NCBI GenBank assembly: GCA_018881555.1
Contig: JACAXG010000122.1
Span: 2,515,955 to 2,579,954 of the forward strand
From: Amblyornis subalaris
Lineage: Eukaryota; Chordata; Aves; Passeriformes; Ptilonorhynchidae
Direction of reading: 5' to 3'
Length of the DNA stretch: 64,000 nt
Positions 1 to 14,801 of the stretch are shown here, one piece after another. How positions within the stretch are numbered: the first letter of the stretch is position 1; each line of letters starts with the position of its first letter. Made by a program: the position numbers and the translations under genes. The notes below the pieces were generated by a model. That model was not told the DNA's origin. It searched no databases and saw only the letters and a program-made list of their open reading frames with translations.

Positions 1-3000
1 ACAAAACAGAAGGACTATGAAATTCAGACACTTATTGCTTACTTTGAAGCTGCTGTAATTAGCCCAGGAAGCAAGATGGAAATTTCCTATCTTCAGCTGT
101 CACCTATATGGAGCCTTCTAAGGACAGGGAAAAACTCCAAATGGATGTACCTGTTTCTGTACTGTGCAGTTTGTCAAGTAGGCTTGTGGGTGGCTGGAAA
201 ACTTGGTTTGAATTCCATGGCTACAACTAAAGCATCTCAAACCAATAAACTGTTTATCTGGTTCTCCCTTCTTGCACAACTACGTGGATGGGAAATGAAA
301 CCAGAAAAAGTACCCTCCTTTTCCAGATGTGCAAAAACAATCTGCAGAGGATGTGGCCAAAAATTTGCCTGAAAACATCAGTTTTACCCTGGACCCCATC
401 AACACACATGCAGTTTCTGCTTTGTAAGGAAATCAAGCCCAGAGTATGGTATTTCCTTCCATCCCCAGAAGGGTCTCAAGTCTGAGACATCTTGCTGTGA
501 AGTAAAAATAAGCTCCCTTCAAATAACCCTGGGTGGGAGGGAAATACATCTAGAATCAGGGTCTGAAGTCCTTTCTGGTCCTTCCATTGGGAAACAGTTG
601 AGAGACAGGCAGCATCAAGGAAGCTGCAGCAATGCCTGGCAGAGGTTGATTGCAGCACCATGTCTGATTTCTACCTGCTTTGACTTGGAGGGGTCACCAT
701 CGTGGTCTGCTTGGTGTCCTTGTCTGAATCCAGTCCAAGTAACTGAGGCTTGTTTACCTGGGCTTTGCATCACAAAAGACCGGAGCATCGTTTCTGCTAA
801 TTACTCTTTTAACAGCATGTTTCCATTTCTGGAGGCAGGTCAAGGTGTTAATTGCTCTTGGCTAAGACCTCCAATGTCTGAGCAATCTCTTCTCTTTATT
901 CATCCTTACAGAGCAGTGCAATCTGGGAATTGCTCATTCCAGCTACTGGCATTAAATGCTGCCAGCTCTGAGGCAGCTGGGTCTAATGTGAAAGGTTTAT
1001 GCATCAGTCTGTTGTTTTTTTCTCAAAGAAGAAATGTTTTACGGAAATTTATCAACTTTGACCAAGTTTTTCAGCAAGCATATAAGTTAAATAGATCTGA
1101 AATGAAAACGGATTTTTTTTAAATTCGATCAGACCGAGTGGTGGAATATACAAAATCTCCCTCCTTTCTCTCCAAACAGAAAAAAAGTTTGAATGCTCAC
1201 AAACTACTGTGAAACTGATCTGTCTCCCCCAACTCACCTGCCCCGTGCACTCACACAGCATGGGAGCGAGTGAAGGTTGCTCTGGCGAACAGGGACTTCC
1301 CTCCAGCAGTGTCCAAAGGAGGTTTCTTTCATGTAATGCAGGGCAATGAGAGTTTGGGGAAAAGCAGCTTTGATGGATTTTTCCCACATAGTCAGCAGTT
1401 GTGTCTGGCAGGCTTCAAGGCACCTGTTAAATGAAATCTACCATTGAAAAGTGTTCCATTTTAACACACTGAATTAAGTCCCTAAATGTATATCACAATT
1501 TTCCTGTGCTTTCTCCTGGAGAATATTTGGTATAGACTTTATATTTTACTTAGGAGAAATAAGACAGTGTCTCTACAGTTGTAATATTATGTCAGGAGAA
1601 AGAACGGAAAGAACTTTTGCCTTCAGAAGCTTTAAAATAGGAAATGCTATTTCTTCAGACAACTTCTGTTACCTACAGGAACTCTTCCATGAGAGGCTAA
1701 TACTTCAATTAAATTAGATGCAGTTGTAATCTTTTTTGAAAGTATAAATTCAATAAAGCCTGAATTGTGATTAACAATTCTTACTTACATTCAGACAGAA
1801 TAAATTTATGCAAATGTTAAAAATAGGAGTGACTTCTTCAATAAAAACTGGAAGTGTATAATATAAATTTGTATGTACTTGAACATTCATCTTAATGCAT
1901 ATTTTAAATTTTTTTAAGCAATGAATGTTTTTTTAAAAACATTTCAAATATACACATCACTGAGATTTCAAATAGCTGCTCACCAAATTTTAGCTTACTG
2001 AAAAGAGACAGGCAGAAGAAAAGCCTAGCAACCGCTATCCTAATTTCATTTGGGAAAAACACAGTGTTGGCTGAAATATTTACCTTTGTTACTCCTGCTC
2101 AATGCCATTTGAAAAGCGTCATTCCTCACGACATCCTCCTCAGGTGGATGTCGTTTTGAAAATTGCTTCTGGGCGACTCCATTCTTGCTTTGTGCTAGGG
2201 GTAGACAAAGTCCAGTTCTGTGGAGGCAAGAAGAGTCAGGACCCTGTTGTACAGGCTCAACCTGTATCACTGCTGGCATGAGGCAGAAGCTGATGTGAAT
2301 ATATTTACTCATAGCATTACTTTTAAAATATGCTATTTACCTTCAGACATGGGAGATGATAATAAGAATGAAAGTTTGGTCCACAAAGCAGTGGAACTAG
2401 AACCCCTCTGAATCTGAGATTTTTCTGCTCAGTATACAAGGAAAAAACAAGGTATCTCTGCAGTTTCTTTTCCTCTTTTCTTTGGGTTTGGGCTCAGATA
2501 TCCGTTACAGTATTCCCTATATGGTATTCCCATATTTTAGGAAAGCACCATCCTGGTTAGTGTTGTAGATGCTGTGTTTTGCATTGTTGACCCACCAATC
2601 CCATGGAAATTCCAGGGGCCTAAACAGCAGAAAAGAGTAGTGGAGCTCTTGGTGTATAAGGGATGTAACAGTCTGGAGAGGGACATCAAAGATCTTCCAC
2701 CTTGAAAGGTGAAGCTCCTGAAAAAGAAATCTTCAGTCAAGGATCAGAATCTCATCAGCAGTGTGATTTTACCATATCTTAATGCAAAAATTTTCATAGT
2801 TACTAAAGTTCCTTTTTTTTTTTTTTTTTAGTCTAGTAGAATGAACAAAAAGCACAAGAACAGCTGACCCAGTATTTCTTCTGTTGAGTGGTGTGGAAAG
2901 GGGAAAGAATACTTGTTTCTTTAACTTGATTTGGTGTGTATCACTATCAAATACAGGAGCCCTAATCAGCTGTAAATTTGGAAATACTTCTATGTATAAC

Positions 3001-6000
3001 AATCGGTTTCCATCACCTCACCATTGTGTTATTTTGGAATGAAAATGCACCACATTGCCAATACAAACATGGGAAAATGATTCCTATAGATAAGAAAATC
3101 ACAGCAATCTGCTTCCCAGCCTGATACACAAGACCTGTTTGCAGGTGAGATTGAAAAATACGCCATAAAGTGAACTGACAGAATTAGCTTGTGCATTTTC
3201 ATTTTCCACGATGACAGTGGCATTACTTTTCTACCATGCTCTAGATTTTTTCCATTGTGCATCTCTTTGGCACAATCTCTGGAGAACCACGATACAGCAC
3301 TTTTGCTTCTGCACTCTGCTTGTTCCACTGTGTGCCAGGTTCAATATGGAAGCCCTGTCTTCTCTGATTTTTTAACTAGATTGAAGAGCAGGCCATTACT
3401 CAGGATTCAAGAGAAAACAGAAATAAATTCTCATAATCTGTGCATGCATAATGCATCTCAAGGAAGAATTTGAAAGGACTGTATCTCATTTCAGCACTCT
3501 GCTTTGAAAGATGCTGAGTATTAACAGTCCAGATAGTGCTTGCTGAAAAGGGCAGCAAGAATTCTGTGGCATGCTGATGATAAATGGGCATGTTTTCCTC
3601 CTTCTGGGTTTTCTCCAATGGTAGCCTCCAGATCAAAAACCATTTGAAGCCATGTGGCTTTGTTTAATCTGGGAAAGATTGCACTGCCCTCTTTTCCAGG
3701 GGTGTTTTGCTCTGAAAAGCACTAGAACAATTTGTCTTAAGACCCACCATTTTCTACAGGTGAGAATCATCAGTCAGGTATCTTAACCAATACATTAGTC
3801 CCTGGTTTAGAGATCACTTGACTCCAAAATCTTTGTATTCTGCTGCTTTTGGAATTTTATGAATTGCCAGATTGATTCTAAACCACCAAAACTTCATGAG
3901 TGATGATCTAGGATGAGTGATGATGAGTGATGATCTGGGCTGAGTGATGGTCAGGCTTCATTTCAGCAAAGTGAGCTGTGCACAAATTTAGTAAGCTGGA
4001 GGACTTGATGAACCCTTTCTAGCTCTCTAAGAAAAGCAAAAACACTGCTCCCTTTGAGAAAAATTTCAAGGGGAGTCTGGCTTTTCCATGGTTGCCTAAA
4101 ATCTGCAAAAGTTCATTCCCTCCTTAAAACTCAGTCAGTTTTGCAGTCTGTGACTGCTGTTAAGGTTCCTCAGTTCACCAAAAACCCTCTCTCATCAGCA
4201 GTGTGGACTGTCTTTCTGCAGGAGGAGATGCTGTTCAAGAAGTTTACTCGTAGCTGAAATGTTCAGTTCCAGTTTCATCCCTAGTAAGTGCCAGGAAGCC
4301 CAGTTCAAAGCATCAATACTGAATGCATGCCACGTGAAATGCAGCCTTCTTTATGCTGAGAAATACTACGGCAGCCCCATCCTGTCCACCAAAGAAGAGG
4401 CACGGCATGTAACCTGCTGGTTTTCTCTGTGCTTAATAATTAGGTTCACTTGCTGCCCACACATCTGCACCTTCCTTGCTACTGAGAAAACCAGATTTGC
4501 TCAGCTTTGCTCTTGTCCTGGTGATGTCTCTTTGGATCTGTATTTAGGCTGGAGACATCATCTTCTGCCTCCGTGCAGTAAGCCGGGTACAGGCAAGAGC
4601 CAAGCAGTATGTCTTCCTCCCCAGACAACCAGCATGGTAGGACCTGTTAAAGTCAACAGCTATTTTCAACATATAGTTCAGCTGCAACTAAAACTCAATT
4701 TGCAAATTAAAGCCAAGAAGCCTTTGTTGAGGAGGCTAGTGATCCCTGGTTTCAGGGCATCTCTAGGTCTTCAAGAATCTGTGGTGTCCCCTTCATCTTC
4801 TCCACAGGGGAAATTCTCCCCACCTCAGCAGGGGGCTACAGGATCATGAGCCATCAGTGGTCTCTGGCCTGGTGTCTGGGCAGAACTTTTCCAAGCACAA
4901 GAACACCTCCTCAACCCCATGCTGCCCTGTCTGTACCAGGGGATGGAGAAAAAATACAGGGGAAAGTGGTGGATGGCAAAGAGCACAGAGAACAGTATCC
5001 TGCATGCCCTGTGCATCTGTGGTCTGGATGGGAGCTCTTGGTCCAGATGCTGTAGCTTGTGCTCAAGGGATACAGAGCACCACCGGTCCACGGCATCATC
5101 AATATCATTGTGGGCAAGTGCAGAGTGGAGGCCTGGAGATGCCATGCTCCTGTACTGCAGGAGGACTACAACCCTGTAGTTAGCTCCAGCTTCACCAGCT
5201 GCAATTCCACCAGTTTTGGCTGCACCATCTCACCTGGGGGGGGCGGCCACTCTGCCACTCAGCTGTCTCCAGCTGCCCTGCAGACCCTGACCTCGAGGAC
5301 CAAGCCAGCATGTCAGAAAATGCGCTCTGGAGGGGTTCTGTTCTCCTCCCATGTGCTCCCATCTCTGCAGAACAGGAGCAGCTTGAGGAGGAGCTAGGGG
5401 AGGCAGCTGTGGCTGGTCCCTCTGCCCAGGGTGACCTGCTGCTCCCAGCTGGAGGTCACCCAGCTGGTCACAGACCCTCTGCTTCTAGCTGGAACAGAGA
5501 CCGCTCGCCTGGGAAAAGAGGGCCCCTGGCCCCTAGGACTGTCCCGAGTCCTGCAAGAGGCTGCCCTGCTGACAGCACTAACAGCACTGCAGAAAGTATT
5601 TTTTCAAGAAAAAGGAAACAAACTTCTGTTATCCCCAACACAGTCTCTGGATGCTGCTTTCTCTGGATGTCTTTTCCCATTCCCCTCATGCCCCACTGTT
5701 GGTCAAGGCTTCCTGGAGCCTGAGGATCATATGGGTGTCATCTTCTGCAGGAAGTCCTGCTGCAGCCTCATATCGACAACACAGCAGATACTGAGGGCAG
5801 AACAGGCAGGAGGAAAGGCTGTTTTTATCACAGGTCCAATGGGGACACAATTGGGCATCACCCCCACTCTCTGTTGTCAGTCTCTGGTGCCCCTGCCCAA
5901 TACCTGTGCCATAAGGACCATCCCAAGCTCTGCCTGTCCAGGGTGTCAGCACAGCAAGGAGGGGTCTCCTCACACTGGTGTGCCTGATGTGTCTAACAGC

Positions 6001-9000
6001 AGCTTCTTTTCCCTGCTGAGAGTAGTGTGCAGTATTGCCTACAGCCAGAGCACTTCCACCTCCAGCAGAAGGGGGGCAAAGCAGGAGCTGTGATGAAACT
6101 CTTCTCCTGTAGAGAGCTCACCAGCAGGAAGATATGCTAAAGTGACAAAAAAATTCTTGTGGGGAGAAAGATTCTTGTGTCCCACTTTGCAAGGTGAGCT
6201 TCCTGTCTGCTTTTTGTACCCAGTCTGAAGCTTTGTCATCAGCTCTTTATTTCTATGATGGGAATTATTCAATTCTTTCAAAGCAGGTTTGCTTGTGAGA
6301 TAAAAGATATGGCTTATGGTTCATCATTTCTCTGCAGTCCACAGGAAATCATTTGTTTCAGTCCTTACACACCTACTGACAGAAAATTGCAGATGGAAGA
6401 CTGAAGCTTTACCAGTTGTGAAAGTATACTCAAGAGAAGGCAGTTAGGGGCAAAATAATGAGAATTACTATTTGTGTTGGCAGATCTGATACCAGGCGTG
6501 TGGAAAAAGAGACTGCAAAAGATCTGAAAATATCTCAGCTGACAATCAGGGAGGGGAAGAAAGAGGTAGAAACATCAAAGGAAGGAAAGTCTATCTATAG
6601 TAGTTGAAAGTAGCATAAAAAAATAGTAAATGGATAAAATAATGAGAAAATAAATTTAAGCTGATATTTCAAACAAAAAATCTACTGAGCCTGTTTTTGT
6701 CAATAAGAGAGCTGGGATAAGACATAACCTTGCAACATCCATGACTTACCTCTGCACCCCACAGAGTGTGACAAAGCAGGAACATCTTCAAGGCAGTCAG
6801 AAGTTTGTCCTGCTGGAGATGGCTGTGTCTGTGCTGGAGGGTTCATGTTCAGTTTTAGGTGTCTTTGGAAGCAGGGAAGAAGCCAGGTGTGGAAGACAGT
6901 AACCTGCCAAGGAAAGTGCTGAATAATCCTGTGAATTCTCCTGTTTGAAGCTTCTTATGTTCAACAGCTGCTGACTGAGCACCAGTCCTTCAGTGCTCAT
7001 ACCTGACATATTCACCTTGCTCACACCTGAGAAGTAAGTGTCACAGCCATGCTGCTTGCTGCAGAGGGTCCGTGAGTTTGTGACAGTGGAATTGTGGAAA
7101 ACTTTCTCAGGAACATGCAGAGAGATGATCTTTCATGGCAGCATTCTCTTTCGCAGAAGTCTGCTTCTCTCCCAGAAAAAGCCTCTTAAACACTGCTTTG
7201 TAATACGGACTTCTTGCTCCTCTGGCTGTATCTTAGCATTCAGAGAAGCCCAGCTACTTTCACAGGAGGTGTGAGAACACAAACATGTGCAGAATTTTGC
7301 TGTTCATGATCTCATCTCAGTATGGTAAAGAGCTGCAGCTCCCTTTGTGAAGCCCTGGGAAATGCTTTGTCAGCTTTCTGCCTGTGTCTCTGCAACACCG
7401 TGGTTTCAGTGAGGAGTGACCTGAAAGCAAGAGGAAGGGATGGATTCTGCCAGAGGAAAAACAGACACACGAACCTTCCCTCCATGCCGCGAAATGCATG
7501 GGAAACAACTTCTTGCTGTGTTTTTGGGAATGCAGGAACGATTGGTTTGAGCAGAGACAAGAAGTGGGGGTCAGAACTTCTTCAGCAGCTCTCTCAATTC
7601 TGCTTTCCCAGCTGAGGAACAGACAGATGCTTCAGCTTAGACATCTCTGTCCCAAGGAACAGTTCAGCAGCAACGTGAACACACACATGCCTGATCACAG
7701 TTGTTGTGCTGGGGTGCTCATTGTGCTGACAAGAAATGTAGAACAAGGAGATGTGTGAGTGTAGTTAAACCCAACTCAGTCACTTTGGGAATGTTTCCAA
7801 GCACTGTTCTAAATGCAGATCAGGTTTTTAGGAAGCCTCTTGGTGTAAAGTGCCCTTGGTGCTCTCCCTTGTTCCTGGGACTGATTGTTACTTAAACTGA
7901 GCAAGGAAAATCTGGCAGGGAGAGAGGAGGTGATGGCTATATTACTGCCTGGCTTCCCAAAACATGACTTAGCGATATATATTCACAACAAACTCCTGCC
8001 CTTTTCCCTTTGCCACACACAACCTCCCTCCTACCACGGTGGCACAACAACTTCCTGACTCTGACATCTGCATGGAAGAGGTCAGATGGCAAGGTAGTTG
8101 GAGCAAATTTAATGGCAGGCAGCAGTTGAGTAGTAAACAAAGGATCTGTGAGGCCTGAGGAGTCACCCCCAAATTACAGACCAAACAAGGAATTTGAAAA
8201 CTCCTTGCTCCTGAGGACAATTGGGTTTCCCCTACTTTGGCCTCAAGCAGCATTTCCTGGAGCAGTGGTCACAACAGAGGCACAGACTCAGAAAGCACTG
8301 CTATTGCCAGGTAGTGGAATATATCACCTCCTACTTCTAGGCTGCCAGGCATCACTGCCAGGCAGAGTTTCCATAATCTTAATTCCTTCCCAAGACACCT
8401 CCAGCTCACTCTGAGTACCTTTGCCAAACTATTGCTGCCTCAGTCACCATCAGCTGCACAGTGGAAGAAATGAAAACAGGAACCACTGTGCTCTGTTCTG
8501 CAGCTCTGATTTCCCAGACAAATATCAAAGCTTGCTGGAGAAACAGTGAGCAAATAATTTTCCAAGATAAAGTGCAAAAAAAGAGCTGTGAATACTATCT
8601 AATTGTACAAAGACAAAACTTAAAAAATAAAGAAATCAGTACAAAATTATTCATACATCTGAAATGGGTCTCTTTATAAGATTTGTCTAATTAACAGTGC
8701 AGATTCCAGGGCAGTACACTACTGATAGGCCTACACTAACATTACAGAAGATCAGAACCTCTAGAAATGGTTTCCCTGCACCCATGCTTTACTATTGGTT
8801 ATGCAGCAGAGGACAGTACAAGGCCCATGGTGTGATGAACATGCCATTTTCCTGTCCTTAAGAAACCACTGTGAAAACAGAAAAGAGATCAGTTTATTAA
8901 GGACAGAACATTGTTCCACTGGACCACACATATAGCCCATGAGGGCGTGTGAAACAATCAACTATGTGAGACAGACCATGTGTGTCACAAATGACAAATT

Positions 9001-11447
9001 TGAACCTCTGGCATCTAATAAGTTTGTTAGGTTTTGGGTTGAGTTTTCTTCTGTTCCTGTAGTGTGTTGTCCTAGGTGATAGTTTAATTGCATGTCATTT
9101 GACTGATCTGATGCTGCGGGAGAACACCTATTACAGGAGTTTGGGTCCACAATAACATCTTGCTAGACTCCAGTGCAGTTAGGATTTCCTCTCATCTCAC
9201 TCCTGAGGAAACTGATAACTATAAGTTCATCTGAATTCACCTGTACAGAGTCATTGAACACAGTCTGCTATACATAGGAACTGACTAGATAAACTCAGCT
9301 ATCAGCAGGTATTCCTGGCATGACACTAGAGTAGCAATCTTTGGGCAGTTTTCCATCCTTGATACAGGAAGAAACATTTATGTTTGGAGTATTGTCAAAG
9401 TGCAAAATAACATAAAAGTTTAGGAAAATTATTTTTTGCATCAAAATGGAAGCTCCATTAACTTAGTGTGGTATGTTAGTGATGACATCAGTTGTGATAT
9501 GTACAGAAAGATAATCCTTATTTCAGACAGGAACAACAGAATTAATATGATGGCGGTAGGACAAAAAAGATCTTTTCTGACCTGAACAATCTTTTCATCT
9601 CCAAAAACATTTCTGTCCAAAATCACCATTAAAAGTTAAAACATGAAAAAATTCTTTTTAAGCAGAAAATATGGTGAAGTAAATTTGCCCAAGTGTAAAC
9701 AAGAAAAACTAAGTCTGAACATTTCCCTCCACGTTAGTCTGTATTGATTTTTGTTATAGAGCCACTTCATGGTATCTATAACAACACTTTTAAATGAAAA
9801 AAAGTATTTCACTTGAATTCTGAGGAAGATACTTCAACATTTTCAAATTCTGATTGCTATTTGTAAATAGAAAGTGTACTAAAAATGACTCTTTCTTATG
9901 AAATTTTTAGTTTCAATGAGTCAAGTATGATCCCTGAATAAGTAAAATCAATGACCAGAACCCATCCCAAAATTTCTGACATTTCTGCATTAAATTATCC
10001 CTCAAAAATTTGCAATGATGAAAATTGTAAGTATGTAATACCTTATCATCTGCATTACTATCTGTATTATTATCTCTATTTTTATCTCTATCTACTGACA
10101 CAGTTTTAGAAATAGCCTTTATGATTCTCCTGCAGGCTCCACCAGAAGACCAGCCTGTTGGACACAGACATGGGTGGGTGTCACGAGAGCAGACTTCAGC
10201 CTAAAGACTCTTAGTCCTAGTTCCATTTGGAATAAATTACTTTGGAGCAGCTCCGAGTTCAGGATACCTGGGGCTCCCTGACCTGCAAGGTCTGCACGGA
10301 CAGTTGGTCCAACACAGCATGAGAAGGTGACTGGCCCCGGAGCTCTGTGCCAGCAGGGAAATGGCATTGGCCTTTGGACTGTATGGGAGCTGGACACCAG
10401 TGGCATCAGAACAGTAGACAAGGACAACTCCTAGGCAAGAGGATATTCTGCTCTTCACATCTAGGGGCCAAGTCCCACATCAGAGAGTGCCCCTGGGGAC
10501 ACTGAATAACTGCCATGAGGAGAAACACCTTTTTCATGATAAATTATGATTTTTCTTGTAACATACCTGTTGTTTTAACAACAGCCCTTGGGAAACCAGC
10601 ACAAGTGGCAGAGGCACAGTGCTAAGCAGGACCTGCAGGGCTTGCCAGGGTGTTGCCAGTGCCAGCAACTCTGTGCACTGAAACAGCAATGAGATCCCCA
10701 GGGCTGCCCCTGCCCTGCCCTGCCAAGTGCTGCAGCAGGAACTAAAAGTGGTGGTGCACCTTTTCATGAATTTATTGCCTTCCCTTTTGCTTTGCTGAGC
10801 AGATCCTTCCATGGATGCAAAGTCCTCTCTCGTGTCTCCCTTACCATGTCCCAGGGTCTTCAGCCTGGGTGAATACACCACAGAAGTGGTGACAGGATGG
10901 TCTCCACATTGCCCCACATGCACAATTCTCTAACTGATAATCTTGGGCTATGGTGATCTGAGTTTGACAGTATTTTTTATGAATTGAAAATAAAAAGAGA
11001 AAGTAAGATCAAAACAGTTTGCACTTTGTATCTGGTCATGCATCTGTCTGAAGTTAAGCTAGGAAAATATGCTGAGTTCAGCTCTAGCCTCTAAAAATAC
11101 CCTACATTTTAATGTACTTTGCCTTTGGTCTTTTTCCAACCCTGCAAAGTCCAGCCCAAGCCAGACAGTGGATCACGGCAGATAGAAAGAAATCGCTGGG
11201 GATTTTTCTTGCTTCTTGTCATTTCTATACCTGAGCACTGATAAATAGGTTTATTTGCAAGTGGGAACATGCTTCTGTTCTGAAGGAGACATACTTCTGC
11301 AGGAACTTTCCTTTTTTTTTTATTTCCCTTTACTTCCCAGAATAAGAATTAGAAAACCCAGATCCCAGCTTTGAAATTAATACAAGACGGATGTGCTTTT
11401 TTCTTCTACGCTTTCCCATGTGGTGGCAGAAGGATATTTTGTTCCCA
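1..11447. other. Intergenic or intronic DNA, no gene recognised
   Basis: I find no conserved coding segment, RNA gene or clear transposon here. Open frames are all under 225 codons, overlap on both strands and resemble no family I know, including the longest at 4259-4849 and 5431-6093. The segment has a run of T near 2812-2830 and a short GATGAGTGATGATCT-type tandem repeat near 3900. AT-rich sequence alternates with a GC-richer part (about 4800-6100) without exon-like splice signals that I could phase. Confidence 0.6.
3896..3950. repeat. Short imperfect tandem repeat (ATGAGTGATGATCT-like)
   Basis: The words GAGTGATGATCT and GATGAGTGATG recur about four times in 55 bases. It is a local minisatellite-like duplication with no evident function. 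Confidence 0.6.
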
Positions 11448-11690
11448 TGTAAGCTGAATATGAGGAAAAATTTCTTCACCCAGAGGGTGGTTGAGCACTG
11501 GAACAGGCTCCCCAGGGATGTGGTCATGGCACCAAGCCTGCCAGAGTTCAAGAAGCATTTGGACAATGCTCTCAGGCACAAGATGTAATTATTTGGTTTG
11601 TCCTGTTCCAGCCAGGACTTGGACTTTGATGATCCTTGTGGGTCCGTTCCAAATCAGGATGTTCTATGACTTTATGATTCTGTGAAACAG
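11448..11690 (+). mobile_element. CR1 LINE, truncated 3' end
   Basis: The segment reads as the C-terminal end of CR1 ORF2 (a frame containing MRKNFFTQRVVEHWNRLPRD, then a leucine-rich end) followed by a short 3' UTR ending in the TATGATTCTGTGA-type words seen at CR1 3' ends. It is 5'-truncated, as most avian CR1 copies are. Orientation is plus. Confidence 0.85.
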
Positions 11691-13799
11691 AGAACTTTGG
11701 AGAATACTGTGCAGCTCCTCCTCCTCCTCTTTTGTGTGTGATTGGACCCAATCCTCATTCTTCAAACTCGGTCTTCAGGAAACAGAGACTGCTTGGCTGT
11801 TGGAATTCTTGCTTCCATATCCTCTGCATGTTTCATTCTAACTGATACATGACATTGAAAAGAGTTCTTTATTCTCACAGGCCGAAACAAAATAAGAATT
11901 TAGGAACACAAGATGAAAACATACGTATAAACTAGGAGTGGGAATGCCTGGGGTATTTCTTTTTTGGATGCAGAAATAAAAATTCATGTGAAAATAATGC
12001 ATTCCTTCCCAAAAGAGAGAAAAATCACAAAAACTTTTCCATTTGTTCCCAAGAGAGCCACCTTTGTGCATCAATCAGTTACCTGCTTTCCTGTTTTCAG
12101 CAAAGATTACTATTTTCTTCACCATAATCATGCATCTGGCCCTCTGCATGAGACAGGGGACCTGCAGCTTTCCATAGCTCTCACTTTACTTTGCCAGGTT
12201 TTGAGTAATGGGTTTTCAATCTAAAGTGGGGATTGCATCAGCCTGCTTCTGGCTATATATGTGCCCTGTGTTAATGCTTGTGAGAATCTGCTCTGAAACA
12301 GACTGAGAAAAAGAAAACAAAATCCTGTTACCCATTGTAACCTTTGCAAAATGTGCCCTTTAAAATGGTTTTGGAGCTGAAAGTGCCGTAGCATTTCAGG
12401 CAAACAACAGGCTCATCTTTGGAGGGCAGAAGAAGAGGAAGGGGAAGCAGAAGGAAGGGGACTAGAGAAGGATAGGAAAATACCAAGCTTACTTTAATCA
12501 TTGTCTCAGTTTTGAGACAAATTTGAGAGATGACTCTCTTGACTGAGTCCTTCTTTCTAAAAAGGTTCCCAAAAATCCCTTTCCACCAATAGGGAATGAA
12601 TGCTAATAAATGAAAGTCAAAAACCCCCAGTTTATTAACAAACAGAATGCCCACCCGCAAGGCAGGGGAATAAATTCATAACTGTTAAGCACTAAACCAT
12701 CAGAACCTGCTTTCTCCTCCCACCCCCCCCAGAAGAACAAAGACCCAAAAAATGTCCAGAGAATGGGGCCAGTGCTGGAGGAAATACCCCTTTCCCAACA
12801 CGTGGTCCGAGATGGCGCCAGCTCTCACACTGAAGGGAGTAGAACTTCCACGGGGCAGTTCCAGCAGTGGGAGGGGTCGAGAAACCCAGCGGCTACCTGA
12901 TGTCAACCTCTTTTCCATGGCAGTCACGGCAGATGAAACAGCTGGGCTGGAGCCTTTGGTGTGCTCTCTCTCCCCGGCTTTGCTCCTCGGGGCTTGGGGC
13001 TGGAATGGAGTGGCTCCACTCCCACCAGTTGTGCCGGTCTTGGAAGAGCAGCCCATGCAGTTCATCTCAAAGCAGCTGAAAAAAAACTGCTAGTCCAGTT
13101 TCTCTAAGCAAAGGAAGGGAAAAGTTTTTTGCCTGGGTCAAAAACCAAGTCAGCCAAGCAAAGAAACCATGCTGCACAGAGCAGTGGAAAGTCTGAGCAG
13201 CGAGGCTTCAAAGCACTCGCACAGCAAAAGCAAGAAACCTTCCCCCCCCCTCCACCGCCCCAGCCCCTACAGTCTCTGGATTTAAAGGTACAGGAACCAT
13301 TTTTGGGTGTAAGCAGAGGATCATGGAATAGACTGTCATAACAAATCACTACAAGACAATCATGCTGGTGTTACTGAAGTGAATTTCCTTGTGGTTTTCT
13401 TCCAGTTTGTGCATAACTGCACAGAAAGAAAAGGCAGCAGAAGTACGTGCTAGGTAAAGCCCCCTTTTATTATCAGCAATAAAGGTAACTCGGCTGGGAG
13501 CATGAAAAGGACTCCATGTTGTAACTCTGTATTACAACTACTTACCTATTTGTTTTTACAGTTTACAGAGCCTACTGGCTTTGCCCATGGTATCACCTGC
13601 TACCAAGTATGGGAGAATTCATACCAGAAGAAGGATGGCCTGTTGATGAAACAATTAAAGTGTATCCCTAAAAAATGTGATAATGTAGCAATAATGCAAA
13701 TGCAAGGCTTTTCTGCTATTTTAAAAATTGAGGAACTAAAAACCAGACGAACAAATGCAGTCCCAAGGAAACCAGAAAATGTTTGGCTGAGATAGTGCT
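11691..13799. other. Unannotated stretch, includes a GC-rich patch
   Basis: No gene or recognised repeat. 12700-13300 is GC-richer with two homopolymeric C tracts (near 12723 and 13242). Open frames there are short and unconvincing. Confidence 0.5.
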
Positions 13800-13976
13800 A
13801 AAAATGTGTCTTTGTCTTAACCCTCAGCAGAATTTTGTATTAGCCAATCAAGACTCTGTTGTAACAGCACTGCTTTAAGCAAGGTATAAAAAAGCTTGTT
13901 AAAAATAAAGAGGAAGAAGCCTTTTTTGAAAAGCACTCGGTGTGTGTGTTTGTCTGTTCCAACAATTGGATTATTG
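13800..13976 (+). promoter_or_regulatory. Compact LTR-like promoter/polyA module
   Basis: CCAAT (13844-13848), TATAAA (13885-13890) and AATAAA (13904-13909) follow each other within 66 bases. This is the compressed order of a short retroviral LTR, where the polyA signal lies just downstream of the start site. The segment ends with TTCCAACA. I found no convincing target-site duplication, so a solo LTR is a suggestion only. Confidence 0.35.
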
Positions 13977-14440
13977 ATAACCAAGGGCCTTTGAGCATTC
14001 GTACACATGCCCCCACTGTGCAAGCGCACCTAATGCCTGTTTATTATCTGAGTTTACACGACTTGTTTGCAATGTTCTTTTAAAACTCTTTTCAGAAGTC
14101 TTTCCTTACTCATACAGTATGAAAACATCATTCTAATTCCAGGCAGAAGTGGAGAAAAACATTGTTCTTAGTAACTAGTAAAGGCTAAATCAGCATTCGC
14201 AGAGTGAATATGCTGTGACTGCTAGAGTGTTGGATGAGATATAAAGCCAAGATCTAGCCATAGTGAAAAAAAGAGAACTTTAAGCAAAAGGGAAGAGAAA
14301 AACAAAGAGAAAAGGCAAAGAAAGCAGTAGAAAGTAAAGGAAGATGACAAAGGTAATTGTCCTTCTTTCAGGTGGGACAGACTTCAGTTTCTTCATAGTA
14401 CTGGCAGAGTGCTGTGGATTTTGTTTTAGTACGAGAATAA
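13977..14440. other. Spacer, nothing recognised
   Basis: No gene or repeat identified in this 464-base AT-rich stretch. Confidence 0.5.
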
Positions 14441-14769
14441 TGTTGATAATGGGTGTTTTGACTTGCTAAGCAGTGCTTACCCTAAATCAAGGACTTTTCA
14501 GTGTCTCATGCTCTACTAATGAGCAACTGCACAAAAAGCTGTGAATGATCATAGCTGGGTCAGCTGATGTGAATTGGCCAAGGGGATATTCCATATCACA
14601 GAGCTTCGTGCCCCAGTATATAAACTGGGAGGAGTTACCAGAAGATGGCTGGTTGCGGTTTGAGAATGGGATGGGCATTGGTCAGCAGGTGGTGAGCTAT
14701 TGTACTGTGCATCACTTGCTTTTCTTGGTCTCTGTTACTCTCTTTCCCTCTCCTTATCATTGCTATTAC

Positions 14770-14801
<32 letters not shown>

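Noticed and set aside
4259..6093. Overlapping frames of 196 and 220 codons
   Set aside because: No domain, no consistent frame, no splice support and no resemblance to a known family. Chance frames in GC-richer sequence.
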